Below, piece by piece: positions 39,348 through 48,724 of a DNA stretch of 64,000 nt. The position numbers and the translations under genes were made by a program. Under the pieces are notes generated by a model. The model had not been told where the DNA came from and did no database searches. It saw nothing but the letters and a program-made list of their open reading frames with translations. Numbering within the stretch: position 1 is the stretch's first letter; each line of letters starts with the position of its first letter. The stretch is from Actinomadura darangshiensis (lineage in GTDB: Bacteria > Actinomycetota > Actinomycetes > Streptosporangiales > Streptosporangiaceae): positions 1-64,000 of the forward strand of contig NZ_SMKY01000003.1 in NCBI RefSeq assembly GCF_004349235.1, read 5' to 3'.

Positions 39348-41141
39348 ATGAACGACAGTGCTGACCTCTCCGCTCGCACCTTCGGGAACGAGGAGCGCCT
39401 GCCGCGGGTGCCGCTGCCCACCCTGGACGCGACCTGCGAGCGGTTCATGGAGTGGTGCGGGCCGCTGCTGTCCGATGGCGAGCGGGCCCGGACGGAGTCG
39501 GCGCTGGCCGGGTTCCTGCGTCCGGACGGGCCGGGCCGCAAGCTGCACGCCGCGCTCGAACGCTACGACGCGAGCGAGGGCGTGCACAGCTGGCTGGACA
39601 CGTTCTGGCCGTACCGCTACCTCGGCCGCCGCGACCGGATCGCACTGAACGCGAACTTCTTCTTCCTGTTCAAGGACTCGCAGGAGGGGCAGATCGAGCG
39701 CGCGGCCGGGCTCATCGCCGGGGCGCTGGACTACAAGCTGCGGCTGGACCGGGAGGAGATCCCGCCGGTCGTCCAGCGCGGCCGGCCGCTGTCGATGGTG
39801 CAGAACCGGTTCCTGTTCTCCGCCACGCGGATCCCCGGCGCGGAGCAGGACACGGTCCGCGCCCCCTACACCGACGAGCGGCCGGGCCCGTCGGACGCCC
39901 GCCACATCGTGGTGTTCTTCCGCGGCAACATGATCCGGATGGACGTGCTCGGCCCGGCCGGCCGGCCGCACTCGCTGGCGGAACTGGCGGCGGGCCTCGG
40001 CACGATCATGAAGGCGGAGGCGGCGGCGGAGCCGTCCGCCGGGCACCTCACCACCAAGGCCCGCGCCGAGTGGGCGGCGAGCCGCGAGGCGCTGCTCGCC
40101 CTCGGCAACGGCAAGGCGCTCGACGAGATCGAGACGGCGCTGTTCTGCGTGTGCCTGGAGGACTTCGCTCCCAAGAACACCCTCGACGCCTGCGACCACC
40201 TGCTCCACGGCGACAGCGGCAACCGCTGGTTCGACAAGGCCGTGTCCTTCATCGTGTTCGGCGACGGGACGGCCGGCATCAACGTGGAGCACTGCGGCCT
40301 GGACGGCACCACCATCCTGAGCTTCACCGACGCCCTGCTCGGCGCGCCGCCCGAGAAGCTGTCGCAGCGGTCGGGCGCCAAGTCGCAGGGCCTCCCGGTC
40401 GTCGAGGCGATCGAGTTCACCCTGGACGACGCGGCGCGCCGCGACATCGAGGAGGCGGCGGCCTCCTTCGCCGCCTACGGGGCCGCGACCGCCACGGCCA
40501 CCGTGTCGTTCGGCGGCTTCGGCACCGACCACATCAAACGGCTGAAGATGTCGCCGGACGCGTTCGTCCAGATGGCCTACCAGCTCGCCCACAAGCGCGC
40601 GAAGGGCCATGTCGGCGCCACCTACGAGTCGATCGCGACCCGCCAGTACCGGCACGGGCGCACCGAGGCGATGCGGGTCGTCACTCCCGAGGTGGTGCGC
40701 TTCGCCGAGGTCATGGACGATCCCACGGCCGGGACCGTGCTCCGCCGGGACGCCTTCCGCGCCGCCGCCGACGCCCACGTCCGCCGCGCCAAGGAGTGCC
40801 AGGCAGGGCAGGCGCCCGAGCAGCACCTCTGGGAGCTGCAGCTGATCCAGCGGCGGCGCGGCGAGGAGCTGGGCGTCACCGAGCCGCTGCCGCTGTTCGA
40901 GACGCCGGGCTGGCTCACCATGCGGGACGACTATCTGAGCACCAGCTCGGCGCCGTCGGTCAACATCCAGTACTTCGGCTTCGGCTCGACGAGCGAGCAG
41001 TGCATCGGCATCGCCTACGTCCTGCTGCCGGACCGCCTCAACGTGTACCTGAGCACCCCGCGGCCGGTCGCGGACGCGATGCTGGGGTTCGCCGGGAAGC
41101 TCCGCGAGGCCGTCCAGGAGCTGCGGGACCTGCTGGCATGA
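39348..41141 (+). CDS. Choline/carnitine O-acyltransferase family protein
   Basis: 597 aa from ATG 39348 (GAGGAACGA upstream), the normal size for carnitine acetyltransferases. Catalytic His315 lies in NVEHCGLDGT; CoA-binding region RLKMSPDAFVQMAYQLAHKR; GRTEAMRV and STS (531-533) are the substrate carboxylate/ammonium-binding elements of carnitine/choline acyltransferases. Bacterial members are uncommon. It should transfer an acyl group from CoA to a hydroxyl of a small zwitterion, which the two upstream genes could make (inference). Confidence 0.9.
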   Translation: MNDSADLSARTFGNEERLPRVPLPTLDATCERFMEWCGPLLSDGERARTESALAGFLRPDGPGRKLHAALERYDASEGVHSWLDTFWPYRYLGRRDRIALNANFFFLFKDSQEGQIERAAGLIAGALDYKLRLDREEIPPVVQRGRPLSMVQNRFLFSATRIPGAEQDTVRAPYTDERPGPSDARHIVVFFRGNMIRMDVLGPAGRPHSLAELAAGLGTIMKAEAAAEPSAGHLTTKARAEWAASREALLALGNGKALDEIETALFCVCLEDFAPKNTLDACDHLLHGDSGNRWFDKAVSFIVFGDGTAGINVEHCGLDGTTILSFTDALLGAPPEKLSQRSGAKSQGLPVVEAIEFTLDDAARRDIEEAAASFAAYGAATATATVSFGGFGTDHIKRLKMSPDAFVQMAYQLAHKRAKGHVGATYESIATRQYRHGRTEAMRVVTPEVVRFAEVMDDPTAGTVLRRDAFRAAADAHVRRAKECQAGQAPEQHLWELQLIQRRRGEELGVTEPLPLFETPGWLTMRDDYLSTSSAPSVNIQYFGFGSTSEQCIGIAYVLLPDRLNVYLSTPRPVADAMLGFAGKLREAVQELRDLLA

Positions 41142-41157
41142 TCACCTGCCGGCGTGC

Positions 41158-41733
41158 TCACCGGCCGGGTCTGGCCGGCCGGTGGATCCGCCCGATCGGG
41201 TAGAGCCAGCGCCGCAGGGCGCGGCTGAGCGCGGGCATGACGAGCAGGGTGAGCAGCGGGATCACGATGACGGGGAACGTCAGCGCCCGAAGCGGCAGCG
41301 GCCACGCCTTCGTTAGCGGCGTGACGAACGCCTGCAGGAGCAGGCTGAGCGGGTACACCGCGCAGAAGGTGACCACGATCATCTTCAGGTTGGACGGCGC
41401 CGGGACCGACTCCCCGGGCAGGTTGAACCACGTCTCCAGCCCGGTTGTGTCGCGGTAGTGCTCGTCGGCGATGCCGCGGACCCGGTCGATCCACTCCGCC
41501 CGCTCGGCGGAGTGCAGCCAGCGGTCGAGCAGCTCCTGGTCGGAGAAGTTCACCACCGTGTAGTACCGGTGCCGGGACCCCTCGGCGCGCAGCCAGGTGG
41601 CGCCCCGGTGCCCGGAGTACCGGGTCGCGACCTCGTGGAGCCCCTGCGCCCACTCCTCGAAGTCGCGCTCCCGGCCGGGCTTGACGTCCCAGGTGAACAC
41701 GATCGTGACGGGCTCGGTCTCCGTTTCTCCCAT
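41158..41733 (-). CDS. Antibiotic-biosynthesis-monooxygenase (ABM) domain protein with C-terminal membrane spans
   Basis: 191 aa. Residues 8-110 are an ABM-type ferredoxin-like fold (VTIVFTWDVKPGRERDFEEW; TVVNFSDQELLDRW). Residues 120-180 contain two hydrophobic spans (MIVVTFCAVYPLSLLLQAFV; FPVIVIPLLTLLVMPAL). This ABM-plus-membrane architecture is known in bacteria but of undefined function. Converges with the acyltransferase gene. Confidence 0.82.
   Translation of the reverse strand: MGETETEPVTIVFTWDVKPGRERDFEEWAQGLHEVATRYSGHRGATWLRAEGSRHRYYTVVNFSDQELLDRWLHSAERAEWIDRVRGIADEHYRDTTGLETWFNLPGESVPAPSNLKMIVVTFCAVYPLSLLLQAFVTPLTKAWPLPLRALTFPVIVIPLLTLLVMPALSRALRRWLYPIGRIHRPARPGR
41159..41184. terminator. 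Hairpin at the 3' end between convergent genes
   Basis: Arms CACCGGCCGG (41159-41168) and CCGGCCGGTG (41175-41184) with a 6-base loop, inside the last codons of the ABM gene and 18 bases after the acyltransferase stop; likely bidirectional. Confidence 0.6.
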
Positions 41734-41780
41734 TCCGGAGATGTCACCCGTCCCGTCGCGTCCATGCGTGCGCGCGGCCG

Positions 41781-43031
41781 TCAGGTGATGGCGAGCGCCT
41801 CAGTGGGGCTGAGGCGGGACGCCCGGATCGCCGGATACAGGCCCGCGACCGCGCCGATGACCAGGGTCGCGGCGACGCCGCCCAGCACCGCCCAGGCCGG
41901 GATGACGGCCGGCCACCCCTGGTAGAGGGCGTAGATGGTGGTCACGACCGTCCCGATGAGCGCGCCCCCTATCCCGCCGAGCGCCGACAGCAGCAGCGAC
42001 TCGGCGAGGAACTGCGTGCGGATCTGGCCGCGGGTCGCGCCGAGGGACCGCCGCAGCCCGATCTCCGAGCGGCGCTCCAGCACCGAGATGACCATCGTGT
42101 TGGCGACCCCGACGCCGCCGACGAGCAGCGCCACCGCGCCGAGGCCGAGCAGCAGCCCGGTGAACGCCTCGCCCGCGGCCTTCTTCGCGGCGAGGGCGTC
42201 CGAGGGGCGGGACACCTCCACCTCGTTCGGCGCCTCCGGGTTCGCGGTCGCGCCCAGCACGCCGCGGACGTCCTCGACGCTCGCGTCCGCCGACCGGGTG
42301 TAGATCGTCGTCGGATGCCCGTCGAAGCCGAGCGCGGTCCGCGCGGCGGGCCAGCCGACCAGCGCGGCGGTGTCCAGCTCGGGCGCCAGCGCCGCCGGCT
42401 CCAGGATGCCGATCACGGTGAACCGGCGGCCGCCGATGACCACCTGGACGTCCGGGGCGGCGTGCCCGATGCCGAGGCGTTCCGCGGCCGTCGCGCCGAG
42501 CACCGTCGCGGGGAAGCTCCCGGTCGCGGCGTTCAGCCACACCCCGTTGCTCAGCTCGGCCCCCGTCGCGGCGCGCAGGTCGGTGCGGGCGGCGTAGGTC
42601 GCGATCCCGTTCGTCTCCGTCTCGGGGATCTTGCCGGTGCGGTAGACCTTCGCGTCGCCCAGCAGCCCGATGGACGACACCTCCCGTACCGGCGCGATCC
42701 GCGCCACCATGGCCTCCGACTCCAGCGGCAGCTGCGCCTCCTCCCCGGTCAGCGTGCTGCCGGGCGAGACCGTCAGCAGGTTGGTGCCGAGCGCGGCGAG
42801 GGCCCGGTCCAGGTCGGCGCGCGACGACGACGACACCCCGACGACGGCGACCATCGCGGCGATCCCGATCGCGATGCCGAGCGCGGACAGGAACGCCCGC
42901 ATCGGACGCGTCCGCAGCCCGACCGCGCCGACCTTGACGACGTCGGCCGGCCACATCCGGGCCGGTCTCAGGTGGGGGGACGACCCCCCGCTCCCCCCGG
43001 AACCGCGCGGACGCAGCGTACCGGCCGTCAT
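41781..43031 (-). CDS. MacB-like ABC transporter permease
   Basis: 416 aa. Four membrane spans: one near the N-terminus ([20 protein letters not shown]) and three at the end ([59 protein letters not shown]), with a large extracytoplasmic MacB-PCD domain between. The C-terminal [11 protein letters not shown] is the family signature. ATG 43031 overlaps the ATPase stop. Confidence 0.93.
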   Translation of the reverse strand: MTAGTLRPRGSGGSGGSSPHLRPARMWPADVVKVGAVGLRTRPMRAFLSALGIAIGIAAMVAVVGVSSSSRADLDRALAALGTNLLTVSPGSTLTGEEAQLPLESEAMVARIAPVREVSSIGLLGDAKVYRTGKIPETETNGIATYAARTDLRAATGAELSNGVWLNAATGSFPATVLGATAAERLGIGHAAPDVQVVIGGRRFTVIGILEPAALAPELDTAALVGWPAARTALGFDGHPTTIYTRSADASVEDVRGVLGATANPEAPNEVEVSRPSDALAAKKAAGEAFTGLLLGLGAVALLVGGVGVANTMVISVLERRSEIGLRRSLGATRGQIRTQFLAESLLLSALGGIGGALIGTVVTTIYALYQGWPAVIPAWAVLGGVAATLVIGAVAGLYPAIRASRLSPTEALAIT

Positions 43032-43753
43032 CGCGCCGCCCCCGTGACGCGCGAGCCGTCCGGCGCGGAACCGTCCACCACCGTGTCGTCCACCACCGTG
43101 TCGTCCACGACGAGTCCGTCGCGCATCCGCACGTGCCGCGGCAGCCCCGCCGCGATCTCCCGGTCGTGCGTGATGATCACGACCGTGGTGCCCGCGGCGT
43201 GCAGCTCGCGGAGCAGCGCCATCACGCCCTCCCCGGACGCCGAGTCGAGCGCGCCGGTCGGCTCGTCGGCGAGCAGCAGCGCGGGCTCCCCGGCGACCGC
43301 CCGCGCGATCGCGACCCGCTGCCGCTCGCCGCCGGACAGCTCGTGCGGCTCGTGGTCCAGCCGGTGGCCGAGCCCGACCCGATCCAGCGCCGCCACCGCC
43401 CGCCGGCGCCGGGCCGCCGGACGCAGCCCGGAGTACAGCAGGCCGTCCGCGACGTTGTCGACGGCCCTGGTCCCGGCCGCCAGGTGGAAGTGCTGGAACA
43501 CGAACCCGATGCGGCTCGCGCGCAGCGCCGCCAGCTTGCTGTCCGGCAGCCGCCCGACGTCGTGCCCGTCGATGTGGATGTCGCCCGAGGTGGGGCGGTC
43601 CAGCGTGCCGAGCATGTTCAGCATGGTCGTCTTCCCCGAGCCGGACGGCCCGACGATCGCGACCAGCTCGCCCGCGCCGATGCGCAGCGACACCCCGGCG
43701 AGCGCGTGCACGCCCCCGGTGTAGGACTTCGTCACGTCCCGCAGCGTGATCAT
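43028..43753 (-). CDS. MacB/LolD-type ABC transporter ATP-binding protein
   Basis: 241 aa from ATG 43753. Walker [11 protein letters not shown]-loop [11 protein letters not shown], signature [14 protein letters not shown] and Walker [14 protein letters not shown]. The C-terminus ends in an unusual acidic tail with repeated VVDDT, encoded by a 15-bp repeat at 43073-43102. Start overlaps the adaptor stop (ATGA). Confidence 0.94.
   Translation of the reverse strand: MITLRDVTKSYTGGVHALAGVSLRIGAGELVAIVGPSGSGKTTMLNMLGTLDRPTSGDIHIDGHDVGRLPDSKLAALRASRIGFVFQHFHLAAGTRAVDNVADGLLYSGLRPAARRRRAVAALDRVGLGHRLDHEPHELSGGERQRVAIARAVAGEPALLLADEPTGALDSASGEGVMALLRELHAAGTTVVIITHDREIAAGLPRHVRMRDGLVVDDTVVDDTVVDGSAPDGSRVTGAAR
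43073..43102 (-). repeat. 15-bp tandem repeat encoding VVDDT in the ATPase tail
   Basis: Two exact copies of gtccaccaccgtgtc (43073-43087, 43088-43102) and a partial third. Like the livG tail repeat, it keeps the frame and lengthens an acidic C-terminus. Confidence 0.85.
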
Positions 43754-44874
43754 TTCGGTACCCCCACGACCGTGCCCTGGGTGATCCCCGAGCCGGTGAT
43801 CTCGACCTTCCCGTCCGCGAACAGGCCCGTCTTCACCGGGACGAACCCGGACGTCGCGCCCTTGACGACCTCGACGCCGAAGCCGCCCTCGCTCAGCGCC
43901 ACCAGCGCGGTGACCGGGACGGTCAGCACGTCCTTGTGCTCCCCGGCCGTGAACGTGACGTCCACCGAGGCGAGCGCGTAGCCGGCGGCGGCCTTCTTCG
44001 CCTTCGCGGCGTCGAGCCAGATGGTGACCTCGACCTTCGTCGTCGGGTCCTGGCCCTGCTCCGCCGGCTCGATCACCGTCGTGACCTCGTCGATCTCGGC
44101 GGTGACGGTCGTGTTCTCCGGCAGCGCCACCTCGACGCGGGCGCCCTTCTTCGCCAGCCGCTGGTCGGCGGTGTCCAGCTCGACGGTGACGGCCTTGCCG
44201 GTGCCCGTGTAGGCGAGGATCTTCTTGCCCGGCGCGGCCGGTTCGCCGGGGTTGGCCGCGATGCTCTCGACCCGGACGGGGCCGTCCGCGAACGCGACCC
44301 GCCCGACGTCCACGACGCCGGTCTCCGCGACGCCGATGTCGTCCTGCCATTCCTGGACGGCCGCCGCGGTGTCGGACGTGTACTCGTCGTCCACCGTGAA
44401 GCCGTCGTAGCCGAGCGCGGCGAGGTTCTTCTCGAACCGCTCCACGTCAGAGCCCTCGGTGCCGGTCCGCAGCGGCCGGTAGGACGGCTTGGACCCGTAC
44501 ATCAGCACGACGGGGTCGCCGTCCACCTCGTACAGCGCGTGGCCGCGGGTGATCTCGTCGCCGCTCTCCGGAAGCCGGGTGATCGTGCCCTTGGCCTGGC
44601 TCGTCGCGGTCAGCGTCGGGCCGTAGCCGAGCTGCCCGTCCTCGGTCTGGCTGTCGGCCAGCGTCTGCTTCGCCACCTTGGTGGTGCTGGGCGGCAGGCC
44701 CGTCCCCCGGCCGCCGCCCGAGTCGCCGCCGCCGCCGAACGCCGCCACGGTCGCGACGCCGCCGGCGGCGACCACGGCGGCGACGGCCAGGGCGATCACC
44801 AGGCGCGGCCGGCGGCGGCGCGGCCGGGGCCGCTCCTCCTGCTCCGGCACGCGCTCCGCCGTGGTCTCGCCCAT
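43750..44874 (-). CDS. Efflux adaptor (HlyD/MacA-like) with peptidoglycan-binding-type segment
   Basis: 374 aa. N-terminal cytoplasmic basic stretch and one membrane span ([20 protein letters not shown]), then a short Gly-rich stalk. Residues about 145-200 resemble a PGBD ([34 protein letters not shown]); the later barrel regions resemble membrane-fusion proteins ([20 protein letters not shown]). It would couple the MacB-like pump to the wall. Overlaps the ATPase start and the lipoprotein stop. Confidence 0.88.
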   Translation of the reverse strand: MGETTAERVPEQEERPRPRRRRPRLVIALAVAAVVAAGGVATVAAFGGGGDSGGGRGTGLPPSTTKVAKQTLADSQTEDGQLGYGPTLTATSQAKGTITRLPESGDEITRGHALYEVDGDPVVLMYGSKPSYRPLRTGTEGSDVERFEKNLAALGYDGFTVDDEYTSDTAAAVQEWQDDIGVAETGVVDVGRVAFADGPVRVESIAANPGEPAAPGKKILAYTGTGKAVTVELDTADQRLAKKGARVEVALPENTTVTAEIDEVTTVIEPAEQGQDPTTKVEVTIWLDAAKAKKAAAGYALASVDVTFTAGEHKDVLTVPVTALVALSEGGFGVEVVKGATSGFVPVKTGLFADGKVEITGSGITQGTVVGVPK

Positions 44875-45386
44875 CACTTCCTGCCGCCCTGCAGAACCTT
44901 CTGGCACGCCTGCTGCGCCGTCTCCAGGTCCGGGTCGTCGCCGACGGTGTTCTTGTCGATCCGGATGCCGGGCTGGTTCGGGTCCGGGTCCGGGAACTTC
45001 TCCACGCCGTTCTTGCGCATGCACGCGGCGAACTCGCGGGCCCGCTCCTGCTGCTTCGGGTCGGGCGCGCCGGTGCGGTTGGCCTGCGGGCTGTACTGCC
45101 GGCACGCCTCCATGGCCTTGTCGATGACGGCCTTGTTGCCCTTGGCCTTGATCTGGACGCCCTTGCCGGGCTGCGGGTCGTCCATGTCGACGCCGTGCTC
45201 GCGCATGCACTGGGCGAACTTGACGCCCATCTCCTCCTTGCCGAGCTTCTCGCCGCCCTGCTGCGCGCCGGCCGTCTTCCCGCCGCCCGCCGAGGCCACG
45301 CCCGGTCCGCCGTCGTCGTCGGACCCGCATCCGCTCAGCGCCAGCACCAGCGCGATCGGCAGCGCGGCCAGTATCCGGAGTCGCAT
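44874..45386 (-). CDS. Secreted lipoprotein, first gene of the efflux operon
   Basis: 170 aa from ATG 45386 (AGGGGA six bases upstream). Lipobox ALSGC near residue 20, then an Asp/Gly-rich linker. The mature part has a repeated pattern FAQCMREHGVDMDDP and FAACMRKNGVEKFPDP, each with a later Cys (MEACRQY; QQACQKV), i.e. a two-fold repeat of a Cys-paired unit. Often found before MacB-type operons in actinomycetes; function unknown. Confidence 0.87.
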   Translation of the reverse strand: MRLRILAALPIALVLALSGCGSDDDGGPGVASAGGGKTAGAQQGGEKLGKEEMGVKFAQCMREHGVDMDDPQPGKGVQIKAKGNKAVIDKAMEACRQYSPQANRTGAPDPKQQERAREFAACMRKNGVEKFPDPDPNQPGIRIDKNTVGDDPDLETAQQACQKVLQGGRK

Positions 45387-45454
45387 GTGTCGTCCCCTCA
45401 TGTCGGCGGCCGGAGCGGTTCCGGCCGACGAGGAGGGATGCAACCCGGCCGGAC

Positions 45455-45472
45455 GTTTCCCTTCTGTTTCCC
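45455..45472. promoter_or_regulatory. OmpR-type direct repeat in the divergent promoter
   Basis: GTTTCCC at 45455-45461 and 45466-45472, period 11 bases, a typical arrangement for a PhoB/OmpR dimer. It lies between the efflux operon and the response regulator and could control both. Confidence 0.5.
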
Positions 45473-45530
45473 CCTCCCGGAAGCCGATCACTAACGGAAA
45501 CGAAACACGGCGTCGGGCACCATCACCGGC

Positions 45531-46187
45531 ATGAGAGTGCTGGTGGTGGAGGACGAGCGGCTGCTCGCGGGCGCGATCGCCGAATGGCTGAGGGACGACG
45601 CGCACGCCGTCGACCTCGCCCACGACGGAGCGGCGGCCCTGGAACGGGTCACCGTCAACGACTACGACGTGGTCGTCCTGGACCGCGACCTGCCGCTCGT
45701 CCACGGCGACGACGTGTGCCGGGAGATCGTCCGGGAAGGCGTCGCGGCCCGGGTCCTGATGCTCACCGCCGCCGCCGAGATCACCGACCGCGTCGACGGC
45801 CTCGGGCTCGGCGCCGACGACTACCTGACCAAGCCGTTCGCGTTCCCCGAGCTGGCCGCGCGGGTGCACGCGCTCGGCCGCCGGTGCCGTCCCGCCGCGC
45901 CGCCGGCCCTGCACCGCGCCGGCATCACGCTGGACCCGGCGCGCCGCGAGGTGTTCCGGGACGGGCGCTACGTCCCCCTCGCCCGCAAGGAGTTCGCCGT
46001 CCTCAGCGAGCTGCTCCGCGCCGACGGCGCCGTGGTGTCCGCCGAGCAGCTCCTGGAGAAGGCGTGGGACGAGCACGCCGACCCGTTCACCGGGGCCGTC
46101 CGCCTCACCGTCCTGAAGCTGCGCCGCAAGCTCGCCGACCCGCCCGTCGTCGAGACCGTCAAGGGAGCGGGGTACCGGATCCCATGA
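45531..46187 (+). CDS. OmpR/PhoB-family response regulator
   Basis: 218 aa. Receiver domain with acidic pair VVEDE, phosphoacceptor Asp in VVVLDRDLPLVHG, Thr in LMLTAAA and Lys in LTKPFAFPEL. C-terminal winged helix includes ARKEFAVLSELLRADGAVVS and RLTVLKLRRKLADP. Divergent from the efflux operon, coupled to the kinase (ATGA). Confidence 0.94.
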   Translation: MRVLVVEDERLLAGAIAEWLRDDAHAVDLAHDGAAALERVTVNDYDVVVLDRDLPLVHGDDVCREIVREGVAARVLMLTAAAEITDRVDGLGLGADDYLTKPFAFPELAARVHALGRRCRPAAPPALHRAGITLDPARREVFRDGRYVPLARKEFAVLSELLRADGAVVSAEQLLEKAWDEHADPFTGAVRLTVLKLRRKLADPPVVETVKGAGYRIP

Positions 46188-47455
46188 GGCTGTCGCTCCG
46201 CGCCCGGCTCACCCTTACCTACGGCGGCCTGTTCCTGGTCGCCGGGGTGGTCCTCCTCGGCGCCACCTACGCCCTGTTCAACCAGCAGCTCTCCCGGACC
46301 GGCACCACCAAGGTGCTCGCGACCCGGCTGAACCCGGGGCCCCCGGGCGCCGCCGCCGAGAGGCCGGTGCCGGACGACCGGCTGGTCTCGGACGCCGAGC
46401 GCTGGATGCGCAAGCAGCGCGACGAGCTGCACGACGCCGCCGTCACCTCGCTCGTCACCCAGGGCTCCATCGCGCTCCTCGTCGTCGGCGGCGCCGCGGC
46501 GGGCTTCGGCTGGCTCATCGCGGGCCGGGTCCTCGCCCCGCTGCACCGCGTCACCGAGACCGCCAGCCGCATCGCCGGCTCCCCCGCCGCCGACCGCGGC
46601 CTGCACGAGCGGATCGCCCTGCGGGGCCCGCACGACGAGGTCAAGGAGCTCGCCGACACCTTCGACTCGATGGTCGAGCGCCTCGACCGCTCCTTCGACG
46701 GCCAGCGGCGCTTCGTCGCCAACGCCTCCCACGAGCTGCGCACCCCGCTCACCCTGGGCCGCGCGCTGGTCGAGGTCGCGATGCACCGCGCCTCGGCGTC
46801 GCCGGACGTCCGGCAGCTCGGCGAGACCCTCCTGCAGATCAACCTGCGCCACGAGCGCCTCATCACCGGCCTGCTCCTGCTGGCCCGCTCGGAGAACGAG
46901 ATCACCGTCCGGGCCCCGGTGGACCTGGCGGACGTGGTCGGGCACGTCGCGTCCCAGACCGCCCCGGAGGCCGAGGAGGCCGGTATCACCGTCGAGGCCG
47001 ACACCGCCGAGGCCATGACGACGGGCGACGCCCTCCTCCTCGAACGCGTCGTGCAGAACCTCCTGGAGAACGGCCTGCGCCACAACACCGAGTCCGGCTG
47101 GGTCAGGCTGTCCTGCCGCACGGAGAACGGCGAGGCCGTCCTGGAGGTCGCGAATTCGGGCCCGGCCGTCCCGCCTTACGAGATCCCGGCGCTCTTCGAG
47201 CCGTTCCGGCGCATGGACAACGACCGCGTGGTGACCGCCAAGGGAGCCGGCCTGGGCCTCTCGATCGTCCAGTCGATCGTCAGGGCCCACAACGGCACGG
47301 TGACCGCCACCCCCCGCAAGCAGGGCGGCCTCCACATAACCGTCGCCCTCCCGGCTCAGCCCGAGGGGAACAGCGTTTCTACGAACGCATTGCGGAACTT
47401 CCCGTCGGGATCGAACTCGCTCGCCACCCGAGCGAAATCCTCCGCCCGCTCGTAA
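46184..47455 (+). CDS. Sensor histidine kinase
   Basis: 423 aa. Two membrane spans (LTYGGLFLVAGVVLLGATYA; LLVVGGAAAGFGWLIAGRVL), HAMP, then the H-box FVANASHELRTPLTLGRAL, N-box VVQNLLENGLRHN and G-box AKGAGLGLSIVQSIV. Partner of the upstream regulator. The usual kinase end would be near VALPAQP; about 28 further residues are read from DNA that is antisense to the alditol oxidase 3' end, a 100-base convergent overlap. Confidence 0.93.
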   Translation: MRLSLRARLTLTYGGLFLVAGVVLLGATYALFNQQLSRTGTTKVLATRLNPGPPGAAAERPVPDDRLVSDAERWMRKQRDELHDAAVTSLVTQGSIALLVVGGAAAGFGWLIAGRVLAPLHRVTETASRIAGSPAADRGLHERIALRGPHDEVKELADTFDSMVERLDRSFDGQRRFVANASHELRTPLTLGRALVEVAMHRASASPDVRQLGETLLQINLRHERLITGLLLLARSENEITVRAPVDLADVVGHVASQTAPEAEEAGITVEADTAEAMTTGDALLLERVVQNLLENGLRHNTESGWVRLSCRTENGEAVLEVANSGPAVPPYEIPALFEPFRRMDNDRVVTAKGAGLGLSIVQSIVRAHNGTVTATPRKQGGLHITVALPAQPEGNSVSTNALRNFPSGSNSLATRAKSSARS

Positions 47456-48609
47456 CCGGCGATGACGTCCCCCGCGGACATCGTCGCGACCTTGCCCCAA
47501 TGCGGCCGGGCACCCAGCGGCACAAGCCTCTCCTCAAGCTCGGCGACCACCGGAAGGACCGCGCCAGGATCGTTGTGCCACGTGAAGTGCAACGTCACCG
47601 TGTCGCGCCCATAGGCGGGGCTCAGCCACAGGTCGTCCCCGCGCACGGTCCGGACCTCGGAGACGTGCAGGACCGGGGCGACCTTGCCGGCCACGCCGCG
47701 AACCTCCTCGAAGGCCCGCCCCACCGCCTCGCGAGGCAGGAACCACTCGGACTGGAGCTCCTGCCCGGCACTGGGCGTCGACTCCGGCCGGAAATGCGGA
47801 AGCCGCTCATGCCACGGCCCGGCAACCCCCATTTGCAAAGTGCACGAGGCCGGATCCATGCCGGGCACGGGATGGACGGCCTCGGCCGCCCCCAGCCCGC
47901 CGCTCCACCCCGGCGCCGGCCATCCGGTGCGGCACTTGAGCCAGACAGCGGCCTCACCGCTCCGCCAGTCGGTGAACGCACTGACGCTGTAGGCGGCCCC
48001 GAAGATCTCGTCGAACCGCCCCGCCACCTCGTCGAGCGGCACCCCGACCCGAACCCGCTGCGCCACCTCGAACGCCGGCTCGACCGCCAGCGTCACCCGG
48101 GTGACGACCCCGAGCGCCCCCAGCGCGACGACGACGCCAGGGAACACCTCGCGCCGGTCCCCGCCGGAGTGGAGGTGGCGGAGCGTGCCGTCCGGTGCCA
48201 CCAGTTCCAGTGCGGTGACGGCGGCGGACAGGCAGCGGAGGGTGTCGCCGGAGCCGTGGGTGGCGGTGGCGCATGAACCGGCGACCGAGATGTGCGGGAG
48301 GGACGCCATGTTCGGCAGGGCGAGACCGTTCCGGTGGAGCACGGCGGCGACGTCGGCATAGCGGAGGCCGGCGGCGACCGTCACGCTCCGCCGCGCCGGG
48401 TCGATCTCGACCACCGGCGGCAGGGCGTCGAGGCTGACGAGGTCGCCGGCCGTGTCGGCGACGAGGCTGAAGGAGTGGCCGCTCCCGAGCGCCCTGATCC
48501 GCCCGCTGCCCGCGACGATGCGCCGCAGCTCGTCCACGGACTCGGGCCGGTGCACGCGAGCGGCGCCGTAGGTGACGTTCCCGGCCCAGTTGGTGCGTCG
48601 CTGATCCAC
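47356..48609 (-). CDS. aldO: Alditol oxidase (AldO-like, covalent FAD)
   Basis: 417 aa from GTG 48609, matching the 418 aa of Streptomyces AldO. TNWAGNVTYGA, RALGSGHSFS (His for covalent FAD), ALPNMASLPHISVAGSCATA, LGALGVVTRVTL and ARPHWGKVATM are the family signature. Oxidises polyols such as xylitol or sorbitol with O2, giving H2O2. The frame is open further to 48726, but homology begins at the chosen start. Confidence 0.92.
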   Translation of the reverse strand: MDQRRTNWAGNVTYGAARVHRPESVDELRRIVAGSGRIRALGSGHSFSLVADTAGDLVSLDALPPVVEIDPARRSVTVAAGLRYADVAAVLHRNGLALPNMASLPHISVAGSCATATHGSGDTLRCLSAAVTALELVAPDGTLRHLHSGGDRREVFPGVVVALGALGVVTRVTLAVEPAFEVAQRVRVGVPLDEVAGRFDEIFGAAYSVSAFTDWRSGEAAVWLKCRTGWPAPGWSGGLGAAEAVHPVPGMDPASCTLQMGVAGPWHERLPHFRPESTPSAGQELQSEWFLPREAVGRAFEEVRGVAGKVAPVLHVSEVRTVRGDDLWLSPAYGRDTVTLHFTWHNDPGAVLPVVAELEERLVPLGARPHWGKVATMSAGDVIAGYERAEDFARVASEFDPDGKFRNAFVETLFPSG

Positions 48610-48724
48610 AACCGCACCGTATCTGCCGGGAACCAAAGGCGCCGCTTGTGTATTGATCCATACTTTTCCGGACAAGTCAGGCGTTACCGTTGCCTCAGGT
48701 CCGTCTATCCGCGGAGGGCCGGGC

